Below, piece after piece: positions 1 to 7,497 of a stretch of 36,412 nucleotides of DNA. Every line of letters starts with the position of its first letter. The first letter of the stretch is position 1. The notes under the pieces were generated by a model. It ran no database searches and was not told the DNA's origin. It saw only the letters and a list, made by a program, of their open reading frames with translations. Source of the DNA: Alphaproteobacteria bacterium (lineage in GTDB: Bacteria > Pseudomonadota > Alphaproteobacteria > MPNO01 > UBA2964); assembly GCA_009377375.1 (NCBI GenBank), contig WHUE01000042.1, positions 1 through 36,412 of the forward strand, read 5' to 3'. A program made the translations under genes and the position numbers.

Positions 1-1042
1 GACCTTCCCGGCAGGCGACGCTGACGGCGCAGCCCGCGGGCGAGAATTTCAGCGCGTTGCCGATGACATTGACCAGGATCTGGCGCAGCGACTGCTCGTC
101 CGCCTCGACCGCGATATCGTCGGCGACCGCGCCGATATCGAGGACGACGCCGCGGTTCTCGGCCTCGATCTGGAGCATCCGGGTGACGTAGCGCAGCTCC
201 GCCGCGATGCCCAGCGGCTCCAGCTGCGTCTGGTGCTGGCCGGCCTCGATCTTGGCGAAAAGCAGCAGGTTGTTGACGATGCCGAGCAGGTGATGGCCGC
301 TCGACATGATGTTCTGCACGTATTCGCGATACTTGCCGACGCCGATGGGTCCCATGACCTCGGTCGCGACGAATTCGGAAAACCCGATGATGGCGTTCAG
401 CGGGGTGCGCAGCTCGTGGCTCATATTGGCGATGAACAGGCTCTTCGCGCTGCTCGAATCCTCGGCGACGATGGCGCGGGCCTCGTTCTCTCGGATCATC
501 TGGTGCGCGTGGCGGGCGGCCAGCGCGTGACTGGCCAGCAGCGAGAACTTCTGCGCAATCGCGACGTCGGTGCGGTCGAATCCCTCCGCGTCCACGCCGC
601 GCAGCAGCATCAGCACGCCGCCCCGGTCGCGCACGTGGATCGGCAGGTAGAGCGCCGGCTGGTCGGGCAGGACCGCGCCGCCCGCCAGATCCCGCCATTC
701 CTCCAGCCCGTGATTGGAAAACGTGGTGGAGACGCGGCCGGCCATCACCTTGCGAAAGAACGCGCCCACCATCACGCGGCAGCCGGTCAGCGCGGCGGGC
801 ACCGCGGCGATGCACTCGAGATGGACGGGGTCGCTTTCAGCGAACACCATGGCGGAGTCGAAGGTGAACACGCTGTGCAGCGATTCGAACACGCTGGCGA
901 AAGGGTCGTCGCCGATGCCGACGCGCAGAAGCGATTCGAAGGCCAGCGTCAGCGAATTGGCCTGCGCATGTTCGAGACGCAGCCGCTCGTTCTCCTTGCG
1001 CAGCGAAACGAGAGCTTCGCGAAGTTCCTCTGAACTTTCCAT
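1..1042 (-). CDS. GAF-domain sensor histidine kinase (3' end cut by window edge)
   Basis: This is the first 347 residues of a cytoplasmic sensor kinase that runs off the left edge. It opens with a short charged coiled coil (LRKENERLRLEHAQ, about residues 15-30), followed by a GAF-like sensor region (about 35-190) and a HisKA dimerisation helix with the H-box SHELRTPLNAIIGFSEF. The phospho-accepting His is about residue 209. An N-box with VIGNALKF begins the HATPase domain before the edge. There is no membrane segment, so it should sense a soluble ligand or partner. The ATG at 1042 lies 25 nt after the stop of the FIST gene, so the two are probably co-transcribed. Its ribosome-binding site is weak (GGCGGG), which fits translation linked to the upstream gene. 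The family is certain; the signal and the output partner cannot be seen here. Confidence 0.9.
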   Translation of the reverse strand, partial: MESSEELREALVSLRKENERLRLEHAQANSLTLAFESLLRVGIGDDPFASVFESLHSVFTFDSAMVFAESDPVHLECIAAVPAALTGCRVMVGAFFRKVMAGRVSTTFSNHGLEEWRDLAGGAVLPDQPALYLPIHVRDRGGVLMLLRGVDAEGFDRTDVAIAQKFSLLASHALAARHAHQMIRENEARAIVAEDSSSAKSLFIANMSHELRTPLNAIIGFSEFVATEVMGPIGVGKYREYVQNIMSSGHHLLGIVNNLLLFAKIEAGQHQTQLEPLGIAAELRYVTRMLQIEAENRGVVLDIGAVADDIAVEADEQSLRQILVNVIGNALKFSPAGCAVSVACREG

Positions 1043-1067
1043 TACCCGCCGCCCGCTTCGCGCTGTC

Positions 1068-2294
1068 CTAACGACCGAAGGCGATGGCCGAAATCATCAG
1101 GTTGCCGTGCACATTGCGCTCGACCATGCAGCCCTGCTCGCCGAAGGTGAAACAGCCTAGGAACGGCTTGTCGGAAAACGCCTCGGCGACCTTGCTGGCC
1201 ACCTCGGGCATGCGCGAATCCACCGCCAGCATGCAGCCGGCACAGTAGACCATGAGCCCGCCGGCGAGGCTTTCCGGCGCGCCTGGAAGGCTGGAGACGG
1301 CCTCGAGGGCGACGCGCCCGGCGCGCTCGATCAGCCGTTCCTTGTCGCCGCGCATGGAGAATATCCGCGTGCCCTCGGCGATCGAGGCGAAGGTGTTCAG
1401 CTCGCCCTGCGGGCCGACGGATTCGGGGTGGATCAGCAGATAGTGCGGCACGCCGTCCACCTGCCCCGCATCCACCGCCAGCGGGCACATGGTGGTTTCC
1501 AGCAGGATATTGCCGCCATGCGCCATCTGGCCGTTGAGCCTGTCGCCGATCCAGCCGTTATAGACTTCCGCCGCGGGCCGGCCGTCGATGGTCCTGATCA
1601 TGCGGCCGGAGCTCTGGGTCACCACGCCGCTGTCGCCGGCGGGATCGAATCCGACCCGGGTGACGACGCCGCTCGGCCCGGCGGGCTCATAGCCGCCCTG
1701 GAAGGAGCAGCCCACCCCGCCGGACGGGAACAGCACGCCGACCACCAGACCGTTGGACAGGACGCCGTCCGGCCCGATCTGGCGCCAGTCGCCCGCCACC
1801 GAGTTGTCCGCCGCGCTGCCGCCGATGATGGGACAGCGGTCGCCGACGACACGGCGCATCCCGTCGATCACCTCTTCTTCCCGGCCGGGCGCCTGAAACA
1901 CCCAGACCAGCTCCGGCAACTCGCCGGGGCAGCCGGCGTTCTCGAGCGCGGCGCGCAGGGTCTCCTGCGCCGTGGCGGCGGGATCGTCGCCGAGTTCGGC
2001 GGACGCCACGCCGTATTCGCCGACGGCGTCGTCGATGACCAGCAGACCGATGGATTCGGCGCCCCACAGCCGGCCCCCGCTCATCACGCCGGAGCAGGAG
2101 GTGCCGCCGAGCAGCGCGGCATCGGGGAAGCGCTGTTTCAGGAAGTCCAGCAGCGCGGCGCCGTCATGGTCGCAGCCGTAGAAGGCATAGACGAAATGGC
2201 CGTCTCCGCCGGCGTCGGAAAGCTGGCGGGCCAGCGCCGCAAGCGCGGCCGAAGTCTGCGCTTCCGCCGCCGCAAATGATCGGATCGATACCAT
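1068..2294 (-). CDS. FIST-domain (FIST_N + FIST_C) sensory protein
   Basis: A 408-residue soluble protein with the two-part FIST architecture. The FIST_N part (about 30-220) carries LLGGTSCSGVMSGG and CPIIGGSAADN. The FIST_C part (about 230-390) ends with the Cys-rich stretches YCAGCMLA and LGCFTFGEQG. FIST domains are ligand-binding sensors; some, named NosP, bind haem and report nitric oxide to a kinase encoded beside them. The GAF kinase immediately downstream fits that arrangement, but I cannot identify a haem ligand, so NosP identity is only a possibility. The length is usual for the family. The ATG at 2294 sits 6 nt below the base of a 12-bp hairpin (2301-2332), so translation may be controlled by that structure. 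Confidence 0.88.
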   Translation of the reverse strand: MVSIRSFAAAEAQTSAALAALARQLSDAGGDGHFVYAFYGCDHDGAALLDFLKQRFPDAALLGGTSCSGVMSGGRLWGAESIGLLVIDDAVGEYGVASAELGDDPAATAQETLRAALENAGCPGELPELVWVFQAPGREEEVIDGMRRVVGDRCPIIGGSAADNSVAGDWRQIGPDGVLSNGLVVGVLFPSGGVGCSFQGGYEPAGPSGVVTRVGFDPAGDSGVVTQSSGRMIRTIDGRPAAEVYNGWIGDRLNGQMAHGGNILLETTMCPLAVDAGQVDGVPHYLLIHPESVGPQGELNTFASIAEGTRIFSMRGDKERLIERAGRVALEAVSSLPGAPESLAGGLMVYCAGCMLAVDSRMPEVASKVAEAFSDKPFLGCFTFGEQGCMVERNVHGNLMISAIAFGR

Positions 2295-2300
2295 GGGCCC

Positions 2301-2332
2301 TACCGTGTCCGGAGAAGCGCCCGGACACGGTA
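2301..2332 (-). promoter_or_regulatory. 12-bp perfect hairpin upstream of the FIST start codon
   Basis: TACCGTGTCCGG (2301-2312) and its exact complement CCGGACACGGTA (2321-2332) enclose an 8-nt loop. On the minus strand the hairpin ends 6 nt before the FIST ATG and lies 46 nt after the helicase stop. No U-run follows, so it is not a classical intrinsic terminator for the helicase gene. It covers or abuts the only purine-rich candidate ribosome-binding site (GGTAGGG). It could be a translation-control stem, an mRNA-processing site or a dyad operator. The structure is plain in the sequence; its role is inference. Confidence 0.6.
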
Positions 2333-2377
2333 GTTATCCCTGGTAAAGAAGGGCTTAACGGGCCCCGGTTCGACCGG

Positions 2378-3658
2378 TCAGGCCGCGCGGCTGCGGCCCG
2401 GCCGCGGCCGCCTGCTGCGGCGCTTTCCGGCCGGCGGGGCCGCGGCTCCGCGTTCGTTGCGGTTGCTGCGCTCGTTGCCATGGGCGGGGCGCGCCGGACG
2501 GGCCGGCGCAGTCTCGCGCGACGGCTCCCCGGCGGCGACGAGCAGCGGCACCTTGGTCAGCCGCTCGATGTCCCGCAGATAGCCCCGCTCGGAGGCGTCG
2601 CAGAACGACAGCGCGATGCCGGCGGCGCCGGCGCGGGCTGTCCGGCCGATGCGGTGAACGTAGCTTTCCGGCTCGTTGGGCAGCTCGAAGTTGATGACAT
2701 GGGTCACGTCGTCGACATCGATGCCGCGTGCGGCGATATCGGTCGCGACCAGCACGCGCGCCTCGCCCCTGCGGAACCGGTCCATGGCCCGCTGGCGGGC
2801 GCCCTGCGACTTGTTGCCGTGCAGCGCCTCGGTCGGGATACCGTCACGGTCGAGCGACTCGGCGACCCGGTTGGCCCGGTGCTTGGTGCGGGTGAACACG
2901 ATCACCCGTTCGATCCCCATCGCCTTGTCCGACAGCAGATCGGACAGCAGGTCGCGCTTCTTCGCAGCATCGACGAAATACACGCGCTGGTCGATGCGTT
3001 CCACCGTCACCGTCTTGGGGCTGACCGAGATGCGGGCCGGGTCCGACATCAGCTCCCGCGCCAGCTTTTCGATCTCGGTCGGCATGGTGGCCGAAAACAG
3101 CATGGACTGGCGGCGGCGGGGCAGCTTGGCGACGATCTTGCGGATGTCGCGGATGAAGCCCATGTCGAGCATCCGGTCGGCCTCGTCGAGAACCAGGTGG
3201 GTGACCGAATTGAGCCAGATATGGTCCTGTTCCATCAGGTCCAGCAGCCGGCCGGGCGTGGCGATGAGTATGTCGACGCCGCGCTCCATGGCCTTGACCT
3301 GGGGACGCTGGCTGACCCCGCCGAACACGGTGGTCTGGCGCAGGCCCAGATGGCGGCCGTAGGTCTTGAACCCTTCGGAGATCTGCATCGCCAGCTCGCG
3401 CGTCGGCGCCAGAACCAGCGCCCGCGTCGTCCGCTTCAGCCGCGGCTTCTGGTTTGCGGCCAGAGCCTGCAGGAGGGGCAGCGCGAAGGCTGCGGTCTTG
3501 CCGGTGCCCGTCTGGGCGATGCCGATCAGGTCGCGGCCTTCGTTCAGGACGGGGATCGCCTGGGCCTGGATCGGCGTCGGCGTCGTGTAGTTCTCGGCTT
3601 CGAGGGCGCGCCGGAGCGGCTCGGCAACGCCGAGCGATGTAAAGGTAACGTCATTCAT
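2378..3658 (-). CDS. rhlE: DEAD-box ATP-dependent RNA helicase, RhlE type
   Basis: A 426-residue superfamily 2 RNA helicase that unwinds RNA duplexes in ribosome assembly, mRNA decay and cold adaptation. In order: Q-motif region ([11 protein letters not shown] ... [11 protein letters not shown]), Walker A AQTGTGKT, motif Ia [13 protein letters not shown] box [16 protein letters not shown] motif LFSATMP, helicase C domain with [11 protein letters not shown], and motif [12 protein letters not shown]. The C-terminal tail of about 50 residues is Arg-, Asn- and Pro-rich and low in complexity, as is common in RhlE proteins for RNA contact. I start at [10 protein letters not shown] (3658), which has GGAAAG upstream; an in-frame start 33 nt earlier adds only a basic, unconserved leader. 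The gene is monocistronic or weakly linked to FIST. Assignment to RhlE rather than another DEAD-box subgroup rests on the Q-motif region. Confidence 0.93.
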   Translation of the reverse strand: MNDVTFTSLGVAEPLRRALEAENYTTPTPIQAQAIPVLNEGRDLIGIAQTGTGKTAAFALPLLQALAANQKPRLKRTTRALVLAPTRELAMQISEGFKTYGRHLGLRQTTVFGGVSQRPQVKAMERGVDILIATPGRLLDLMEQDHIWLNSVTHLVLDEADRMLDMGFIRDIRKIVAKLPRRRQSMLFSATMPTEIEKLARELMSDPARISVSPKTVTVERIDQRVYFVDAAKKRDLLSDLLSDKAMGIERVIVFTRTKHRANRVAESLDRDGIPTEALHGNKSQGARQRAMDRFRRGEARVLVATDIAARGIDVDDVTHVINFELPNEPESYVHRIGRTARAGAAGIALSFCDASERGYLRDIERLTKVPLLVAAGEPSRETAPARPARPAHGNERSNRNERGAAAPPAGKRRSRRPRPGRSRAA

Positions 3659-3976
3659 TCGAGGGTTTTCTTTCCGCGCGACTCGCCGCACGCCCCGAAA
3701 TGGGCGTGTCGTCGCGATGAGGCGCTTTTACCGCCTTCCACGCACGACTGGAGCTAACGGAGATTTATGGAGATCGTCCCGGACAGGTGCTTCCGACGCG
3801 CGGAAACCACGTGCGCGTCCGGGAAATCTGCCGCCTAGATGCGCCCGCCCGCGCCGAATGTCAAGCGGTTATTCGAAATCCGCAGCGATATCAACCCCTT
3901 GCCCGCGGTTTGAATTTCCCCCTCGGGCTGCTAAAGCTGTATCCCCGTCGAAGCCACGCGAACGAGGACGATACCG
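3659..3976. other. Divergent intergenic region, no gene seen
   Basis: This 318-bp gap separates the starts of the helicase (minus) and the cyclodeaminase-family gene (plus). I see no convincing coding frame or RNA gene in it. It must hold both promoters. Candidates are TTGACA at 3864-3859 with CATCTA 17 nt on (minus), and TTGAAT at 3910-3915 with TAAAGC 16 nt on (plus). Both -10 boxes are poor. The helicase leader would be about 170 nt, and long leaders are common for cold-regulated helicase genes. Confidence 0.5.
3836..3864 (-). promoter_or_regulatory. Candidate promoter for the helicase gene
   Basis: Reading the minus strand, a perfect -35 hexamer TTGACA (3864-3859) is followed after 17 nt by CATCTA (3841-3836), a weak -10. 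It is the only perfect -35 box in the gap and points towards the helicase. Confidence 0.3.
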
Positions 3977-4966
3977 ATGACCGATGCGCCGCTCTGGATC
4001 ACGGAGGCCGAGGTGAGCGCCCTCGTCAGCCTGCCGGAGGCGATCGACGCGCTGGAACGCATACTCGCACTGGAAGCCAGGGGCGAGGCCGAGAATATGC
4101 CCAAGACCCACCTGATGGTGGGCGACAATGACGCCATGCACGCGCTGGGCGCCAGCGTGGCCGGCGCCGGCATCTGCGGCTTCAAGACCTGGGTCAATGT
4201 CGGCGGAAAGTCGGCCACGGTGGTGGTGCTGTTCTCGCTGGAGGACGGCGCCTGCCTGGCAGTGATCGAGGCGACCGCGCTGGGCCAGATGCGCACCGCG
4301 GCCATGACCGGGGTCGGCACGCGCCGGCTCGCCGCGGAGGACGCCGAGGTGATGGCCATCGTCGGCTCCGGCAAGCAGGCGCTGCCGCAGGTGGCGGCCT
4401 GCGCCGCGGTCCGGCCGCTGAAGACGCTGCGCGTCTACAGCCGTACGCCCGAGTCGCGGGATCGCTTCGCGGAGGCGGTGCGCGCCGCGTTCGATTTCGA
4501 GGTGATCGCCGCCGAATCGCTGCAGGAAGCGGTGCGCGACGCGTCCATCGTCACCCTGATCACCAATTCGACCGGCGCCTTCATCTCCAACGACCTGCTG
4601 TCGCCGGGCACGCATGTCAACGCGATGGGCGCCATCGTACCGGCGCGGGTGGAATTCACCAACGACGTGTTTCCGCGCTGCGACGTGATCGCGGTGGATT
4701 CCCTGCGCGGCGTGCAGGACCTGTCGGCGGAGTTCCGAAGCTATTTCGGAGACGACGAGTCGGGGTGGCGGCACGTGCGCCCCGTCTCGTCCCTGATCGC
4801 CGAGAACGTACGCCGGCCCGCCGGCGCCGATCTGACGCTGTTCAAGGCGATGGGGATGGGGATTTCCGACCTGGCGCTGGCCATCGAGATTCTGGAGCGC
4901 GCGCGGGGCGCCGGGCGCGGCCATGCCGTGCCGGCGCGGGTGCGCACCCCGCCCCGGCTGCGCTGA
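3977..4966 (+). CDS. Ornithine cyclodeaminase / mu-crystallin family protein
   Basis: A 329-residue NAD(P)-dependent enzyme of the OCD/mu-crystallin superfamily, whose members act on amino acids or cyclic imines (ornithine cyclodeaminase, alanine dehydrogenase, ketimine reductases). Visible marks are the catalytic Lys in GFKTWVN (K70), the substrate-carboxylate Arg in GQMRTAAMTG (R106), and a Rossmann loop IVGSGKQALPQ (about 128-138) followed by LRVYSRTPE. The Asp that true ornithine cyclodeaminases carry in the GGD-P segment is Ile here (HVNAMGAIVPAR, I220). Genuine ornithine cyclodeamination is therefore unlikely, and an alanine-dehydrogenase-like or imine-reductase activity is more plausible. 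The start has GAGG at 3964. The next gene, an AhpD-like protein, begins 29 nt downstream with its own strong ribosome-binding site, so the two probably form an operon. Confidence 0.88.
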   Translation: MTDAPLWITEAEVSALVSLPEAIDALERILALEARGEAENMPKTHLMVGDNDAMHALGASVAGAGICGFKTWVNVGGKSATVVVLFSLEDGACLAVIEATALGQMRTAAMTGVGTRRLAAEDAEVMAIVGSGKQALPQVAACAAVRPLKTLRVYSRTPESRDRFAEAVRAAFDFEVIAAESLQEAVRDASIVTLITNSTGAFISNDLLSPGTHVNAMGAIVPARVEFTNDVFPRCDVIAVDSLRGVQDLSAEFRSYFGDDESGWRHVRPVSSLIAENVRRPAGADLTLFKAMGMGISDLALAIEILERARGAGRGHAVPARVRTPPRLR

Positions 4967-4995
4967 GCCATCTTCGTTCAGGGAGGACGAGACCG

Positions 4996-5589
4996 ATGAC
5001 CCGAGTGGAACCGCTGAAGCTTGAAGACATTCCCGAGCTGCTGGACGTGTTCGAGCCGGTGAAGGAGCGTATGGGGTTCATCCCCACCTCGCAGCTCACC
5101 ATGGCCTACAAGCCGGCGCTGCTGAAGGCGTTCATCAACCTGACCCGCGCGGTCTACCAGCAGGACGAGGGCTCGGTGCCGCTGCCGCTGAAGAACCTGG
5201 TCGGCCACATGGCGAGCCGCTCGGCCGGCTGCCAGTACTGCGTGGCGCATACGGGGTCGAACGCCAGCCGGTCGGGGGTGGAGGACCGGAAGATCGCGGC
5301 GATCTGGGAGTACGAGAACAGCCCGCTGTTCTCGGACGCCGAGCGGGCGGCGCTGCGCTTCGCGCAGGCCGGCGCCCAGGTGCCGAACATGGTGACGGAC
5401 GACGACGTGGAAGAGCTGAAGAAGCACTTCACCAGCTTCCAGATCGTCGAGCTGACCTCGGTGATTTCGGTCTTCGGGTTCCTCAACCGGTGGAACGACA
5501 CGATGGCGACCACGCTGGAGGAGGAGCCGACCGGGTTTGCCGAGCGCGCGCTGGCCGGCGCCGGCTGGGCGATCGGCAAGCACGGATAA
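4996..5589 (+). CDS. Carboxymuconolactone decarboxylase / AhpD-like protein
   Basis: A 197-residue all-helical protein of the AhpD/carboxymuconolactone-decarboxylase superfamily. The redox centre CQYCVAHTG carries the CxxC and following His typical of the peroxidase-like AhpD branch. The sequence around it (LVGHMASRSAGCQYC, then SPLFSDAERAALRFA) matches alkylhydroperoxidase-like proteins, not true lactone decarboxylases. The ATG at 4996 has GGGAGG at 4981-4986, so I reject the longer in-frame extension starting inside the previous gene. It probably removes peroxides or reduces a thiol partner in the cytoplasm. Its substrate is unknown, and the pairing with an OCD-family enzyme gives no further clue. 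Confidence 0.88.
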   Translation: MTRVEPLKLEDIPELLDVFEPVKERMGFIPTSQLTMAYKPALLKAFINLTRAVYQQDEGSVPLPLKNLVGHMASRSAGCQYCVAHTGSNASRSGVEDRKIAAIWEYENSPLFSDAERAALRFAQAGAQVPNMVTDDDVEELKKHFTSFQIVELTSVISVFGFLNRWNDTMATTLEEEPTGFAERALAGAGWAIGKHG

Positions 5590-5607
5590 GGGACGGGAAG
5601 GTTCCGT

Positions 5608-5772
5608 TCAGCGCTCGGCGTCGCCCGGAACGGGATCGGCGGCAGGCGTGGCATCGCTTTCCTTCCCCTGATCCGATTTCTCGCGCTTCACGCGCTCCTT
5701 CTCGGCCTTCTTGGCGGCCTTGGCGCGGTCGCGCTCCATGCGTTCGAATTTGTAGTTCGGTTTACGGGCCAT
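5608..5772 (-). CDS. Small basic conserved protein (MARKPNYKFE type)
   Basis: A 54-residue protein starting MARKPNYKFERMERD, then a Lys/Ala/Glu-rich helix (AKAAKKAEKERVKREK) and an acidic, Pro-rich tail ending GDAER. From memory, short proteins with this N-terminus are widespread in alphaproteobacteria and have no known function. The highly charged helix would suit RNA or ribosome contact, but that is a guess. The start at 5772 has GAAAGGATC upstream with normal spacing. It lies just beyond the terminator of the cold-shock gene, so it needs its own promoter in the 60 nt between. It converges on the AhpD-like gene, with 18 nt between the stops. Confidence 0.8.
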   Translation of the reverse strand: MARKPNYKFERMERDRAKAAKKAEKERVKREKSDQGKESDATPAADPVPGDAER

Positions 5773-5836
5773 CGGCGATCCTTTCGAGGCTGATCAGGCG
5801 GCGCGCCCGGCGGGCTGCGCCCTCGCGCGGAGGAAC

Positions 5837-5864
5837 AAAAAAGCCGGCGCGGGTGCGCGCCGGC
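5837..5864 (-). terminator. Rho-independent terminator of the cold-shock gene
   Basis: On the minus strand a 9-bp all-G/C stem (GCCGGCGCG paired with CGCGCCGGC, loop of 4) runs directly into TTTTTT. It lies 40 nt past the cold-shock stop codon and is the clearest intrinsic terminator in the window. Confidence 0.88.
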
Positions 5865-5869
5865 GGACA

Positions 5870-5895
5870 AAGCCGGTTCCGAACGGAACCGGCTT
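5870..5895 (-). other. Second hairpin between csp stop and terminator
   Basis: An 11-bp perfect stem, AAGCCGGTTCC with GGAACCGGCTT, closes a 4-nt loop 8 nt after the cold-shock stop. It has no full U-run and stands just ahead of the true terminator. It may protect the transcript 3' end or act as a first pause. Confidence 0.6.
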
Positions 5896-5903
5896 CGCAG
5901 GCT

Positions 5904-6113
5904 TCAGTCCTCGACGACGAGGTTGTCGGCAGCCTGGCGGCCATCGCGGCCGGGAACGAGCTCATACTGGACCTTCTGCCCCTCATGGAGGGTGGAGAGG
6001 CCAGCGCGTTCGACCGCCGAGATGTGCACGAAGCAGTCCTTACCGCCGTCGCTGGGCTCGATGAAGCCAAAACCCTTGGCAGGGTTGAACCATTTCACAG
6101 TTCCGTTAGCCAT
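5904..6113 (-). CDS. cspA: CspA-family cold-shock protein
   Basis: A 69-residue single cold-shock domain that binds single-stranded RNA or DNA and acts as an RNA chaperone. It begins [20 protein letters not shown], with RNP1 KGFGFI and an RNP2-like segment CFVHISAVE, and ends NLVVED, all standard for the family. The ATG at 6113 has AAAGGA 7 nt upstream, so I reject the longer in-frame start at 6212. The 270 nt above the gene hold its promoter and leader; I see no clear promoter boxes there apart from GATAAT-like sequence. The transcript ends at a two-hairpin structure. Whether it is cold-induced cannot be told from sequence. Confidence 0.96.
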   Translation of the reverse strand: MANGTVKWFNPAKGFGFIEPSDGGKDCFVHISAVERAGLSTLHEGQKVQYELVPGRDGRQAADNLVVED

Positions 6114-6383
6114 AGCTAGTCCTTTCAAATGCTGCGCGTCGGCCGGATTGCGGGGCCTTGCGCCGTGGTCGTACACCCGCCGACATCGGCGAATGGGGTC
6201 TTCGGTATTCACATTATCCGGGAGTCGCTTGGCCGGGCGTTGTAGAGCGGCCGGAAGTAACGCCTAGGTAGTGTGTAGACCTTCAACGCTCCTCACATGG
6301 GACGGACGGGGAAAAAAGGCAAGGAAAATCGTTACATACGGGACCGTCCGGCGTTGCGGACGGGGGCGGGCCGTCCGCGCCCG

Positions 6384-7424
6384 TCAGTCCTCGTATTCCT
6401 CGCGCAGCAGGTCGAGCCGGCGCAGGATTTCCCGGTCCGTCACCATGAACAGCTTGGCGCCCGGCGACGCCGCGCGGTGGGCGATCCAGTTCCAGTGCGG
6501 CAGCGTGAAGACGTCGCGCTCGCGCCACTTGACGGTGGCGCCCCCGATGGCGCTTTCGCCCTCGCCCTCGGCCACCAGACAGAAGGCATTATGGGTGGTC
6601 CGGTAGGCCCGCGTCTGGCGCCCGCCCTCCAGGCCCAGCATGTAGACGTCGAGCAGCGACATCACCGGCCCGCCGGTCGCCGGGTTGGTGTAGCGCAGCC
6701 GGCGCGATCCGTCCGCCGCGGCCCGCGTCCGGCCCAGCGCGGCGCAGACCTCGTCCCAGCCGTAGCGGAACAGCGGCGAATAGGACGGCATCTCCTCGCC
6801 CGGGCCTGTCTGCGGCACGATACCGCCTTCCAGATAGGCGTCGTCGGGCGGCAGCGGCGGGAAATTGCCCGCCGGGCCGGGATCGAAGAACTGCGCGTCG
6901 AGATGGCGCACGAACGGCACGTCCAGGGCATCCAGCCAGACGATGCGCGCATCGCCCTCGTGGCTGTGCGCGTGCCAGCTTCCGCCGGGGGTGATGATCA
7001 GGTCGCCGCGGCCCATCGCGCAGGGCTTGCCGTCCACCGCGGTGGTGCCGCCGGCCCCTTCCACCACGAAGCGCAGCGCGTTGGCCGTGTGGCGGTGCAC
7101 GCGGGCGGACTCGCCCGGCATCAGGATCTGGAACCCGGCGTTCAGGTTGGTGGTGACGCAGCTTCCCTTCAGGTGATCGAAATCGGGGTTGTGCAGCGAG
7201 AGGACGCGGCGCTCGGCCGTGTCCATCGAGGTCGCCGCCACCGCCTGGTCGAGCAGCGGCTCGATCTCGGCCCAGCGCCACTGGCGCGGCTTCTCGCTCT
7301 CGGGCTCGCGCCCGTTGCCGATATGGCGTTCCCACAGCGCGCGCACCCCGGCGCGGCCCATGCCGGTGTGGAACGCATCGCCGGCGGGCGCATCCTTCGT
7401 CTTCAGGTCCGTTTCAGCGGCCAT
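6384..7424 (-). CDS. Gentisate 1,2-dioxygenase-like bicupin ring-cleavage enzyme
   Basis: A 346-residue cytosolic bicupin of the gentisate 1,2-dioxygenase family, non-haem Fe(II) enzymes that open rings bearing OH groups para to each other next to a carboxylate. The N-terminal cupin has the metal site: H110 and H112 in ARVHRHTANALRF and H151 in GGSWHAHSHEG, with the 39-residue spacing found in gentisate dioxygenases. The C-terminal cupin (about 240-340) is degenerate, as usual. It is the last gene of a four-gene minus-strand unit (UbiD, Bug, FAD hydroxylase, this gene), so it should open the ring made by the hydroxylase. The ATG at 7424 is 73 nt after the hydroxylase stop. Relatives acting on salicylate or hydroxynaphthoate share these motifs, so the substrate is open. 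Confidence 0.86.
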   Translation of the reverse strand: MAAETDLKTKDAPAGDAFHTGMGRAGVRALWERHIGNGREPESEKPRQWRWAEIEPLLDQAVAATSMDTAERRVLSLHNPDFDHLKGSCVTTNLNAGFQILMPGESARVHRHTANALRFVVEGAGGTTAVDGKPCAMGRGDLIITPGGSWHAHSHEGDARIVWLDALDVPFVRHLDAQFFDPGPAGNFPPLPPDDAYLEGGIVPQTGPGEEMPSYSPLFRYGWDEVCAALGRTRAAADGSRRLRYTNPATGGPVMSLLDVYMLGLEGGRQTRAYRTTHNAFCLVAEGEGESAIGGATVKWRERDVFTLPHWNWIAHRAASPGAKLFMVTDREILRRLDLLREEYED

Positions 7425-7497
7425 GGCGCCGACTCCCGTTCCGTTTCGCTGCTGGCCTGAGAGTGGCGCGAAGGGCCGGTGGAGGCAAGGGGCAACC

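Noticed and set aside
2301..2332. Hairpin as the helicase terminator
   Set aside because: No U-run follows on the minus strand; it was kept as a regulatory hairpin instead.
4765..4995. N-terminal extension of the AhpD-like gene
   Set aside because: The extra residues are an Arg-rich frame within the upstream gene, and GGGAGG marks the start at 4996.
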